Positions 18,205-25,706 of a stretch of 54,502 nt of DNA are shown piece by piece (the first letter of the stretch is position 1; every line of letters begins with the position of its first letter). The translations under genes and the position numbers were made by a program. The notes under the pieces were generated by a model that was not told where the DNA came from, searched no databases, and worked only from the letters and a program-made list of their open reading frames with translations. Origin of the DNA: Gemmatimonadales bacterium UBA2960 (GTDB lineage Bacteria > Gemmatimonadota > Gemmatimonadetes > Longimicrobiales > Gaopeijiaceae); contig DEBI01000089.1 of the NCBI GenBank assembly GCA_002348465.1, positions 6,503 through 61,004 on the forward strand. Reading direction: 5' to 3'.

Positions 18205-18960
18205 GTGCCCATTGATTTACTGACCACCTTGATGCTTGTGGGTGCTGGCTTTGTTGCGGGGACTATCAACTCAATTGCAGGTGGAGGATCACTACTGACT
18301 CTGCCTCTCCTAATCTTTATCGGCCTGCCTGCGACGGTTGCCAACGGAACAAACCGGATCGCGATTCTGGTTGGAGGGATTGGGGCGAGCGCCAGTTTTC
18401 ATCGAAAAAAACTCATTCCTTGGGCGTGGGTGAGATTCGCATTGCCATCGGCCTGTGTTGGTGTGGCAATAGGAACATGGTCAGCGATGGAGATCGGTGA
18501 CGCGGCGTTTGAGCGAGTCTTGGCAGTCATTCTAGTTCTTGCCGCCGCATGGATGATCTGGCAACCTGTAAGGCCCCCGGAAGAAACAGAAAGCCTGTCC
18601 CCTGACCCAGAGAGGCGTTGGCTCTTGTTAGGCGCCTTTTTTTGCCTCGGATGCTACAGTGGTTTCATACAGGCTGGTGCGGGTTTTCTTTACCTAGCAC
18701 TTCTTTCGGCAAACGGACTTGATCTTGTGCGGGCGAACGCTGTCAAGGTTCCGCTCCACATAGCGTTCACCTTGGTTGCGATCCCTTTATTCGCTCTTGG
18801 CGGGGGTCTTGATTGGTCCGCCGGTCTTTCCCTAGCGGTTGGTCAGTTTTTTGGCGCGAAGCTAGGAGTTCACCTGCAGGTCTTAAAAGGTCAGGCTTGG
18901 GTACGAAATGTACTGACCGTCGCCATAGTGGTGTTCGCGTTACGGCTGATGTTGAGATAA
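18205..18960 (+). CDS. Sulfite exporter TauE/SafE family membrane permease
   Basis: A 251-residue integral membrane protein with about eight hydrophobic segments. The family's two repeated signatures are visible: FVAGTINSIAGGGSLLTLP at the N-terminus, and GFIQAGAGFLYLALL in mid-protein. Members move sulfite, sulfonates or other organic anions; the substrate here cannot be told. The GTG at 18205 has GGAG five bases upstream, a good ribosome-binding site, and the length is normal for the family. It stands between sprA (same strand) and ahcY (convergent). A link to sulfur metabolism through the nearby methionine-cycle genes is possible but unproven. Confidence 0.85.
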   Translation: MPIDLLTTLMLVGAGFVAGTINSIAGGGSLLTLPLLIFIGLPATVANGTNRIAILVGGIGASASFHRKKLIPWAWVRFALPSACVGVAIGTWSAMEIGDAAFERVLAVILVLAAAWMIWQPVRPPEETESLSPDPERRWLLLGAFFCLGCYSGFIQAGAGFLYLALLSANGLDLVRANAVKVPLHIAFTLVAIPLFALGGGLDWSAGLSLAVGQFFGAKLGVHLQVLKGQAWVRNVLTVAIVVFALRLMLR

Positions 18961-18966
18961 AGGTTG

Positions 18967-18997
18967 AGCTGGCCGACCTGCAGGCGGCCGGCCAGCT
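18967..18997. terminator. Hairpin between convergent tauE-like gene and ahcY
   Basis: AGCTGGCC at 18967-18974 and GGCCAGCT at 18990-18997 form an eight-base GC-rich stem, with further pairing possible inside. It sits just after the permease stop and before the ahcY stop on the other strand, the usual place for a bidirectional terminator. There is no U-tract on either side, so termination is inferred from position and stem strength. Confidence 0.5.
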
Positions 18998-19011
18998 AGC
19001 AGGGACAGAGG

Positions 19012-20499
19012 CTAGTAGCGGTAATGCTCCGGCTTGTACGGCCCTTCTTTTGGCACGTTGATGTAGCCCGCTTGCTCTTCTGAGAGTTCCGTTAACTTCG
19101 CTCCGAGTTGGTCTAGGTGCAGACGGGCTACCTTCTCGTCTAGGTGCTTCGGTAATACGTAGACCTTGTTGTCGTATCGGTCCTTGTTTTGAGCTAGTTC
19201 GATCTGGGCGATCACTTGGTTGGTGAACGATGCGGACATGACAAAGCTAGGGTGTCCTGTAGCACAGCCGAGGTTCATTAGCCGTCCCTCCGCGAGTATC
19301 AACACTGAGTGACCCTCTGCAAAAGTCCACTCATGATACTGGGGTTTGATTTGTGTTTTTTGGACCCCAGGGACACGCTCAAGGCCGGCCATGTCAATTT
19401 CGTTGTCGAAGTGTCCGATGTTCGCAACGACAGCTTTGTCCTTCATCCTAACCATGTGCTCGGCGGTGATGATGTCCTTGTTACCAGTTGCCGTTATGAA
19501 GACGTCGGCGGTTTCGAGCACGTCTTCTAGGCGGACTACTGTGTGACCTTCCATACATGCCTGCAGAGCACAGATTGGATCTATCTCAGTAATGAACACC
19601 CGCGCACCCTGTGCCTTCAGCGCTTGGGCACACCCTTTGCCTACATCACCGTACCCAAGCACAACGGCTTTTTTCCCCGAGAGCATGACGTCTGTCGCTC
19701 GATTGAGCCCATCTATCACCGAATGTCTGCAGCCGTAGAGATTGTCGAACTTTGACTTGGTTACCGAATCGTTGACGTTAATCGCAGGAAAAAGAAGCGT
19801 GTCATCTTTCTCCATCTCATAAAGTCGATGCACACCGGTTGTGGTCTCTTCGCTGACGCCTTGGATGTTGCGTGTGAGTCGATCAAAACGACCCGGATCC
19901 TCTTCGAGAGTCCGGCGCAATAAGTCAAGGATTACTCCCCACTCTTCGGACTCTCTGTCTGCGTCGAATTGTGGTACTCGGGCGGCGTCGCCAAACTCTA
20001 CACCTTTGTGAAGGAGAAGGGTTGCGTCACCACCGTCATCTACGAGAAGGTCTGGTCCTGATCCGTCCGGCCATTCAAGCATTTGGTCGGTGCACCACCA
20101 GTATTCCTCTAAACTCTCCCCCTTCCATGCAAACACTGGTGACCCTTTAGGCTCTTCAACTGTTCCGTTCCTGCCCACTACTACGGCTGCCGCCGCATGA
20201 TCTTGGGTCGAGAAGATGTTGCAAGACACCCATCGAACATCTGCGCCCAGATCTACAAGCGTTTCGATGAGAACCGCTGTCTGTACCGTCATGTGCAGAG
20301 AACCAGCGACCTTAAGGCCGGCTAGCGGCTGCTGCGGGCCGTACTCTTTGCGTGCCGCTATGAGGCCGGGCATCTCCTGCTCCGCGAGCCGGATTTCATT
20401 ACGTCCCCATTCTGCGAGGGAGAGGTCCGCAACCTTGTAAGGTGGGCGTTCTTTCTTGTCTGATATTCTCGTTTCGGGCATTACAGCACTCTGTGTCAT
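19012..20499 (-). CDS. ahcY: Adenosylhomocysteinase (SAH hydrolase)
   Basis: Splits S-adenosylhomocysteine into adenosine and homocysteine with bound NAD, relieving inhibition of methyltransferases and feeding homocysteine to MetH. The 495 residues include the substrate domain (SLHMTVQTAVLIETL, VRWVSCNIFSTQDH, then FPAINVNDSVTKSKFDNLYG with the catalytic Lys and Asp region), the NAD-binding Rossmann loop (GYGDVGKGCA) and the closing KPEHYRY C-terminus. The insert around residues 150-190 is typical of the bacterial long form. The ATG at 20499 follows a GAGGA three bases upstream; an ATG six codons later is an alternative. It is 64 bases downstream of the ArsR-methyltransferase gene and likely in one operon with it. 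Confidence 0.96.
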   Translation of the reverse strand: MTQSAVMPETRISDKKERPPYKVADLSLAEWGRNEIRLAEQEMPGLIAARKEYGPQQPLAGLKVAGSLHMTVQTAVLIETLVDLGADVRWVSCNIFSTQDHAAAAVVVGRNGTVEEPKGSPVFAWKGESLEEYWWCTDQMLEWPDGSGPDLLVDDGGDATLLLHKGVEFGDAARVPQFDADRESEEWGVILDLLRRTLEEDPGRFDRLTRNIQGVSEETTTGVHRLYEMEKDDTLLFPAINVNDSVTKSKFDNLYGCRHSVIDGLNRATDVMLSGKKAVVLGYGDVGKGCAQALKAQGARVFITEIDPICALQACMEGHTVVRLEDVLETADVFITATGNKDIITAEHMVRMKDKAVVANIGHFDNEIDMAGLERVPGVQKTQIKPQYHEWTFAEGHSVLILAEGRLMNLGCATGHPSFVMSASFTNQVIAQIELAQNKDRYDNKVYVLPKHLDEKVARLHLDQLGAKLTELSEEQAGYINVPKEGPYKPEHYRY

Positions 20500-20563
20500 T
20501 GTTCCTCAGTTGTTGTTTTAGTCGGCAGTTACGCCGAAGTGGGTCTGTTCAAGACGAGATGCC

Positions 20564-21526
20564 TCAGGCACTTGCTGAGGCGAGAAATAGCAGGGGACCG
20601 CTGGCGTCTGGATCGTGTGTCAGCTCATGAAAGCGAATTGAACTGAACTCCTCATTCTTCAGCCATGCTTCTAACTGCTCAAACTCGAAACCGGGCCAAA
20701 CATGGCCCATGTTTTCTGAGAAAGAGGCGCCACGGTCGTGTCTACGCATGTCTAGCACTAGCACTCGCCCCCCGGGTGCTAAAGTGCGTCGAACCTCAGA
20801 AAGAACCTGACGTGGGTCGACTATGTAATGAAGGACCAAGGCAAGGATGGCGAGGTCGAGCTCTTTGTCATCGATGGGCAGCGACTCTAGCTCTCCGCAG
20901 CGGAGTTCTGCATTCGCCATGTCACTAAGCCTAGCCTGAGCTGTGCTTAGCATAGCCGGAGACCGATCAATGCCAATTGTGCGACGAGCGAAAGGGGTGA
21001 TCCGTGCCGTGAGGGCTCCTGTACCACAGCCCAGGTCTCCAACCACCCAGGTCGGATCGATCAGGCCGAGCAGGGGTCCCAGCCCCGTAGCGGATCCGAA
21101 AAGCTCAGCACGCGCCCGATCCCACTCGACTGCCGATTCAGAGAAGAATGCGCTAGCGCGCATGCGACGCTCGTCTAGCACAGGTTGAGCCCGCTCCGCG
21201 TCGGCACGGTACACCGGAAGCTCTCTGATTTCATTGTTTACGATGCGCCATAGTGCGCGCGTTGAATCTTCTAGTTGTGGATTGAGGTGGTAGTGCCTCT
21301 TTCGTCCTTCGGTCCGAGCCTTTACCCACCCCTCATTCGCTAGGGTTTTGAGGTGGCGACTGACCGTTGGTTGGGGCATTTGGAGCACGGAGCACAGTTC
21401 AGATACAGTGAACTCACTTCCGTCTAGGAGCGCCAACATCCGAGTCCGGGTTCCGTCACCGAGCGCATTGAGGCGCTCTAGTATAGGGGATGCATTTAAT
21501 ATATTCATAGATTCGGATATAAACAT
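20564..21526 (-). CDS. ArsR-family regulator fused to a SAM-binding methyltransferase domain (SahR-like)
   Basis: A 320-residue two-domain protein. Residues about 10-95 form an ArsR winged helix (LNALGDGTRTRMLALLDG, then MPQPTVSRHLKTLANEGWV with the recognition helix). Residues about 130-310 form a class I methyltransferase fold with glycine motif VVGDLGCGTGALT and GIDRSPAML. No metal-sensing cysteine cluster like that of arsenic sensors is seen. The position directly upstream of ahcY suggests a SahR-type regulator that senses SAM or SAH and controls methionine-cycle genes; this is inference from context. Starts at 21526 (ATG) or 21508 (ATG) both lack a ribosome-binding site. AT-rich repeats overlap this start region. 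Confidence 0.85.
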   Translation of the reverse strand: MFISESMNILNASPILERLNALGDGTRTRMLALLDGSEFTVSELCSVLQMPQPTVSRHLKTLANEGWVKARTEGRKRHYHLNPQLEDSTRALWRIVNNEIRELPVYRADAERAQPVLDERRMRASAFFSESAVEWDRARAELFGSATGLGPLLGLIDPTWVVGDLGCGTGALTARITPFARRTIGIDRSPAMLSTAQARLSDMANAELRCGELESLPIDDKELDLAILALVLHYIVDPRQVLSEVRRTLAPGGRVLVLDMRRHDRGASFSENMGHVWPGFEFEQLEAWLKNEEFSSIRFHELTHDPDASGPLLFLASASA

Positions 21527-21532
21527 ATAAAT
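21517..21532. promoter_or_regulatory. AT-rich tandem repeat at the ArsR-methyltransferase start, operator candidate
   Basis: ATATAAAC at 21517-21524 is followed at once by ATATAAAT at 21525-21532, within an AT-rich stretch (about 21490-21535) that stands out from its surroundings. It covers the start region of the ArsR-methyltransferase gene and lies upstream of the divergent desaturase gene. Autoregulation through this site is plausible, but no dyad symmetry is clear. Confidence 0.35.
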
Positions 21533-21612
21533 AGAGGGCGGTTGTACAAAGGGTTTACAGTCTTAGTTTGCGATTGCCCAGTTAAGAGAAAGAATACGAA
21601 AGGGAGGAAGGG

Positions 21613-22770
21613 TTGCTGCAGAGTCATCCTGCTCACAGCGACGTTGTCTATCCGTCAGCGATTCCGTTCGTCGCGACCCATCTAGTTTGTTTGGGAGCGA
21701 TCTGGACCGGCGTGCCCTTGCGAGCTCTCGTGGTGGCTTCAGTTCTCTACGTTGTTCGCATGTGGGCGATAACGGCAGGGTATCATCGGTATTTCAGTCA
21801 CCGGACGTATAAGACGAGTCGCGTGATGCAGTTCTTGATTGCGTTTCTGGGACAGACGTCCGCCCAGCGCGGCGTGATTTGGTGGGCCGCTGTGCATAGA
21901 CACCATCATCTGCATTCAGACACCGAGCACGATGTGCATTCTCCTCGGCACCACGGTTTTTTGTATTCCCATGTCACATGGATTTTCAATCCGAGCAACT
22001 GGGAACCGGATTATGGAACCGTGAAGGATCTAACACGCTATCCGGAACTTGTTTGGCTTGACCGTCACACATATCTGCCGGCGATTCTGTTGGGTTTCGG
22101 AGTTTGGCTTGTTGGCGGATGGGCCATGCTCGTAGTGGGCTTCTTTTGGAGCACAGTCGTTCTTTTTCACTGCACGTTTTTTATTAATTCTCTCGCCCAC
22201 GTTTCGGGCTCTCAGCGGTATCTCACCGGTGACGATTCTCGCAACAATGTGTGGCTCGCGTTGATCACTCTCGGTGAGGGTTGGCACAACAACCATCACC
22301 ACTACCAGAGTTCGACTCGGCAAGGTTTTCGTTGGTGGGAGATCGACATCTCCTACTATGTCCTCAAGGTCATGTCGTGGTTCCGCCTTGTCTGGGATCT
22401 GCGTGCTCCGCCAGAGGAAATAGTCAGGGGCGAGCGACCAGTGGGCAGGAAGGTTGTGGAGAGGGTTGCTAACGAGCTCGCTGAGGCCTTCAATATTGAG
22501 GGGATCTCTTGGGCTGTTCGCGAAGCTTGGTATGAGGCGCATCCGATCGAAGATTTGTCGGATTGTGTTGGACGCGCCAGAACTCAGATGGAGGAACGAT
22601 TGACTGAGATGTCATTCCCTCACTTGCCGACTGTCCCGGAACTCAGAGATAAGGCGGAGGAGATGTTTCAGGAGTCGCACTCACTCGACGCTATCGTTAA
22701 CCGGACCCATGAGATACTTGCCATCGCAGTCGCTCGGCATCTGTGCGAGAGAGCGATTGCCTCAGGGTGA
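21613..22770 (+). CDS. Acyl-CoA/acyl-lipid fatty acid desaturase with C-terminal extension
   Basis: Membrane di-iron desaturase, delta-9 type, introducing a double bond into saturated acyl chains. All three His clusters are present: HRYFSH, HRHHH (in VHRHHHLHSDTEHD) and HNNHHH (in EGWHNNHHHYQSS). Hydrophobic segments flank them. Of 385 residues, about 275 cover the usual desaturase; the last 110 or so (from about NIEGISWAVREA) form an extra helical, charged tail of unknown role. The TTG start is supported by GGGAGG five bases upstream, while no ATG gives a full N-terminus. The gene is divergent from the ArsR-methyltransferase gene. Unsaturation would adjust membrane fluidity. Confidence 0.9.
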   Translation: MLQSHPAHSDVVYPSAIPFVATHLVCLGAIWTGVPLRALVVASVLYVVRMWAITAGYHRYFSHRTYKTSRVMQFLIAFLGQTSAQRGVIWWAAVHRHHHLHSDTEHDVHSPRHHGFLYSHVTWIFNPSNWEPDYGTVKDLTRYPELVWLDRHTYLPAILLGFGVWLVGGWAMLVVGFFWSTVVLFHCTFFINSLAHVSGSQRYLTGDDSRNNVWLALITLGEGWHNNHHHYQSSTRQGFRWWEIDISYYVLKVMSWFRLVWDLRAPPEEIVRGERPVGRKVVERVANELAEAFNIEGISWAVREAWYEAHPIEDLSDCVGRARTQMEERLTEMSFPHLPTVPELRDKAEEMFQESHSLDAIVNRTHEILAIAVARHLCERAIASG

Positions 22771-22781
22771 TTTGTAGGATC

Positions 22782-22862
22782 GCTAGGAAACCGCTTGCAC
22801 TAGCTTACCTCACGGCGCAATCTTCGCCGTGAATCCTGAGTCGCGGTAAGAAACTGCGACTC
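22782..22862 (+). promoter_or_regulatory. Three tandem hairpins in the leader of the symporter gene
   Basis: Three perfect stems follow each other upstream of the symporter start at 22890. GCTAG/CTAGC is at 22782-22786 and 22800-22804. CACGGCG/CGCCGTG is at 22811-22817 and 22825-22831. GAGTCGC/GCGACTC is at 22838-22844 and 22856-22862. None is followed by a U-tract. Symporters of this family are often under glycine riboswitches, but the conserved glycine aptamer core is not visible. It may be an unfamiliar leader RNA, or the first stem may end the desaturase transcript. Confidence 0.4.
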
Positions 22863-22889
22863 GTTGCCACTGACTAACGGGCATACCGC

Positions 22890-24614
22890 ATGGAGTCCTT
22901 CCTCAACAGCTTTCTCCAGCCGATCGTCGACTTCGCGAACGACTACATTATCAACATTGGGATCCCCTTTGGAGGTGAACAAGTCGCCTTCATGGTCATC
23001 CTTCTATTGGGAACCGGGTTTTACCTGACGGTTCGCACCGGTTTCGTCCAGATCACTCGTCTGGGACACGGTTTCGGGGTTACCACTGGGAAATACGACG
23101 ATCCCGACGACCCCGGTGATGTCTCCCACTTCCAGGCGCTAACGACTGCGCTTTCGGCCACCGTTGGTATCGGTAACATAGCCGGTGTGGCAATGGCGAT
23201 TCACTGGGGAGGTCCCGGAGCACTCTTCTGGATGTGGGTAACTGCGTTCTTGGGGATGGCTACCAAGTTCTCTGAGGTGACTCTAGCGCAGAAATATCGA
23301 ACAACGGATGAATTCGGAAATGTTGCTGGTGGCCCGATGTACTACATCGAGCGTGGCCTTGGTGCCCAATGGAAGCCGATGGCTGTCTTTTTTGCAGTCA
23401 TGCTCGCGTTCACGGCCTTCTTTACCGGTAACGCAGTTCAGGCGAACACTGTAGCCGATCAGATGAACAGCGCCTTCGGCATTCCGATGGTAGTAATGGG
23501 TGCTATCACCTCGGTCATAGTGGCTGCAGTTATTCTCGGAGGAATAGGACGGATTGGGAGGGTTACGGCTTTTCTCGCTCCGTTCATGGCTGCGATCTAC
23601 GTGTTCGGCGCCTTAGTGATCCTGGTGCTTAATTTAGGGAGTGTGCCGGGAGCTTTTGCAATGGTGGTTACAGAGGCGTTCAATCCCCAAGCCGGAGTTG
23701 CGGGCATAGGGATCGGAGTCTTTATGGTTACGATGATGTGGGGAGTCCGACGAGGTCTGTTTTCGAACGAAGCTGGTCAGGGTTCCGCACCTATTGCGCA
23801 CGCAGCGGCGAAGACAGACGAGCCTGTCTCTGAGGGCGTGGTGGCTCTTCTTGAACCACTTATCGACACACTTGTCATCTGTACCCTGACAGGGTTGGTG
23901 ATCGTGGTCACCGGCACACATGAGCAGCGGTTTCCGACCGAGGTGACGCTGGGTGGTGGTGATATTACTTGGACCGCCGAGGTGGAGACGAACCGTTACG
24001 CTGGCGTAGATGCACCACAATCAATCGAGATCGCCGACGGTCTGCATGTGAATACGGGCGTGGGTGCAGCGATGGTTTCTTGGCACGAAGCTAGTGTTGA
24101 AATGCTGTATACAGACGTTGCGCAAACACAGCCCTTTACAGGGACGATCTATCCAGGAAGCGGTGAGGCGAAGGCTGACGATGGTGCGACGTACACCTCG
24201 CTTTACGGCAACGCAGTTGAGAATGGGGCCCCGATTACGGCAGAAGCTTTCCGACAGGGGCTGGCGCCCCTTGGTGACTGGGGCCACTTCATAGTTGTGT
24301 TCGGAGTGCTTCTTTTTGGGATTTCGACTGCGATTTCCTGGAGCTATTACGGAGACCGCTGCGCTTACTATCTGTTTGGAAAGAGGGCGATACTTCCCTA
24401 TAAAGCACTCTTTGTTCTGGCACACTTCACCGGTGCTGCGATTCCTTTGGCCGTTGTGTGGGCTCTCGGTGACGTAGCACTAGCGATCGTAATCTGGCCG
24501 AACCTCATTGCGCTGATTTTACTGGCTCCTGTAGTAGCAGCAGAGACTCGTAGCTATTTCGAGCGTAAGCCTTACGAGGCGATCTCTTCAAGACGAGAGG
24601 CCATCAGTGACTGA
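22890..24614 (+). CDS. Sodium:alanine/glycine symporter (AGCS family) with large loop insertion
   Basis: Inner-membrane transporter that brings in alanine or glycine with sodium. Family signatures are clear: ALSATVGIGNIAGVA, GGPGALFWMWVTAFLGMATKFSE, GGPMYYIERGLG, and SNEAGQGSAPIAHAAA. The family is usually about 450-490 residues; this protein has 574. The surplus is a block of about 100 hydrophilic residues (roughly 350-455, beginning near GTHEQRFPTEV) between membrane segments, likely a periplasmic domain. The membrane-spanning part resumes at GHFIVVFGVLLFGIS. The start is the ATG at 22890; no strong ribosome-binding site is seen. It is preceded by a three-hairpin leader. Confidence 0.93.
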   Translation: MESFLNSFLQPIVDFANDYIINIGIPFGGEQVAFMVILLLGTGFYLTVRTGFVQITRLGHGFGVTTGKYDDPDDPGDVSHFQALTTALSATVGIGNIAGVAMAIHWGGPGALFWMWVTAFLGMATKFSEVTLAQKYRTTDEFGNVAGGPMYYIERGLGAQWKPMAVFFAVMLAFTAFFTGNAVQANTVADQMNSAFGIPMVVMGAITSVIVAAVILGGIGRIGRVTAFLAPFMAAIYVFGALVILVLNLGSVPGAFAMVVTEAFNPQAGVAGIGIGVFMVTMMWGVRRGLFSNEAGQGSAPIAHAAAKTDEPVSEGVVALLEPLIDTLVICTLTGLVIVVTGTHEQRFPTEVTLGGGDITWTAEVETNRYAGVDAPQSIEIADGLHVNTGVGAAMVSWHEASVEMLYTDVAQTQPFTGTIYPGSGEAKADDGATYTSLYGNAVENGAPITAEAFRQGLAPLGDWGHFIVVFGVLLFGISTAISWSYYGDRCAYYLFGKRAILPYKALFVLAHFTGAAIPLAVVWALGDVALAIVIWPNLIALILLAPVVAAETRSYFERKPYEAISSRREAISD

Positions 24615-24652
24615 TTCACGTCTTTTGCGGTCTTAGCATGATCACGGGGGGT

Positions 24653-24685
24653 GGGGCGACCATAAGCAAAAGGTAGTCCCGCCCC
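24653..24685 (+). terminator. Hairpin after the symporter gene
   Basis: GGGGCG at 24653-24658 pairs with CGCCCC at 24680-24685, followed by TTCTT. It lies 38 bases after the symporter stop and well before sodA, so it is probably the terminator of the symporter transcript. The loop of 21 bases is long and the U-tract is short. Confidence 0.45.
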
Positions 24686-24727
24686 TTCTTGATAAGGTTT
24701 GCTGGCGTGCCTTGGTTTCTTAGCTTC

Positions 24728-24792
24728 AAGGTCTCGACATAAAGACCTTTAGGTTCCTGTTGGTAGAAAGACCGGTATGGGCGAGAGCGCCC
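24728..24792 (+). promoter_or_regulatory. Two hairpins in the sodA upstream region
   Basis: AAGGTCT (24728-24734) and AGACCTT (24743-24749) form a perfect seven-base inverted repeat with an eight-base spacer. GGGCG-AGAG-CGCCC at 24779-24792 forms a second short, stable hairpin 39 bases before the sodA ATG. The first could be an operator dyad or a 5' UTR hairpin. Nothing identifies a specific regulator. Confidence 0.35.
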
Positions 24793-24831
24793 GCCTCACA
24801 AGAGAAATCAACGCCAAGGAGTTCCGCAGAA

Positions 24832-25455
24832 ATGGCCTACCCTTTCCAGCTTCCTGATCTGGGCTTTGAGCATGACGCCCTCGAGCCTCACATTGACGCA
24901 CAAACCATGGCTATCCATCACGGCAAGCATCATGCCGGATACACCAGCAAGCTAAATGCGGCACTGGAAAGCCATAACGATCTCCATGAAAGGTCAGCGA
25001 TCGATTTAGTCTCGAATCTAAACACGATTCCTGAGGAGATCCGAGGAGCCGTTCGTAATAATGGAGGTGGTTACGTCAATCATACTCTCTTTTGGGATGT
25101 GATGACTCCGGGGGGTGCAGAAGCCCCGATTGGGGACCTCGCCCTAGCGGTGGATGCGGCCTTCGGGTCACTAGACGAATTCAGGACGCAGTTCCAGGCG
25201 GCGGCCGGAGGTCAGTTTGGATCTGGGTGGGGTTGGCTTTGCTCGGATGCTGCGGGGGCTCTGTCTGTTCAGGCAACACCGAATCAGGACAGCCCGCTCA
25301 TGCATGGCCTAACGCCATTACTCGGGGTCGACGTGTGGGAGCATGCCTACTACCTAAGGTATCAGAACCGTCGGCCGGACTATCTGTCTGCTTTCTGGAG
25401 CATTGTTAATTGGGATCGTGTCTCAGCTCGATACAACGATGCTCGAGAAGTATGA
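24832..25455 (+). CDS. sodA: Superoxide dismutase, Mn-type (Fe/Mn family)
   Basis: Converts superoxide to peroxide and oxygen. The 208 residues show all family landmarks: IHHGKHHAGY (first His ligand), YVNHTLFWD (second His), and DVWEHAYYLRYQNRRPDY (Asp and third His). The second-shell glutamine is carried by TPNQDSPLM in the C-terminal half, as in Mn enzymes, whereas iron enzymes carry it near the second His, so manganese is the likely metal. The frame is open 24 codons upstream to a GTG or similar start, but the ATG at 24832 has AAGGAG ten bases before it and gives a normal N-terminus (AYPFQLPDLGF). It has no signal peptide, so it is cytosolic. The gene stands alone. Confidence 0.96.
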   Translation: MAYPFQLPDLGFEHDALEPHIDAQTMAIHHGKHHAGYTSKLNAALESHNDLHERSAIDLVSNLNTIPEEIRGAVRNNGGGYVNHTLFWDVMTPGGAEAPIGDLALAVDAAFGSLDEFRTQFQAAAGGQFGSGWGWLCSDAAGALSVQATPNQDSPLMHGLTPLLGVDVWEHAYYLRYQNRRPDYLSAFWSIVNWDRVSARYNDAREV

Positions 25456-25632
25456 CTCCCTAGGCGTGAGTAGGATCTCGGTTCGATAGGGTCGGTCCCA
25501 TCCGTGCAGCAGGGGAGTGTTGAACACTGAGAAAGCTCTTGGTGTCGCGGCTTTGATCTACTCGTTCAGATTATCGTTCTGTTTTAAAAGCTAGGGTCTG
25601 CCAAGGAAGAATGTTTCATAATCCTTGCGCGT

Positions 25633-25648
25633 GTAAACAAATGTTTAC
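25633..25648. promoter_or_regulatory. Palindromic operator candidate GTAAACA-AA-TGTTTAC
   Basis: A near-perfect 16-base dyad with seven-base arms sits 59 bases upstream of the LysM protein gene, in a 251-base gap after sodA that holds no recognisable gene. It resembles LacI/GntR-type operators in length and symmetry. No regulator for it is encoded nearby, so the call rests on symmetry only. Confidence 0.4.
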
Positions 25649-25706
25649 TACTGTAGTGCGACTACACTAAGATTCTCCGAAACACAGGTTTTGAATCGAT
25701 AAAGAG

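Noticed and set aside
22771..22889. Glycine riboswitch upstream of the sodium:alanine symporter
   Set aside because: Stem-loops are present, but the glycine aptamer's conserved core is not visible.
24760..24831. Upstream start for superoxide dismutase adding 24 residues
   Set aside because: The added residues do not match the family and the ATG at 24832 has a good ribosome-binding site.
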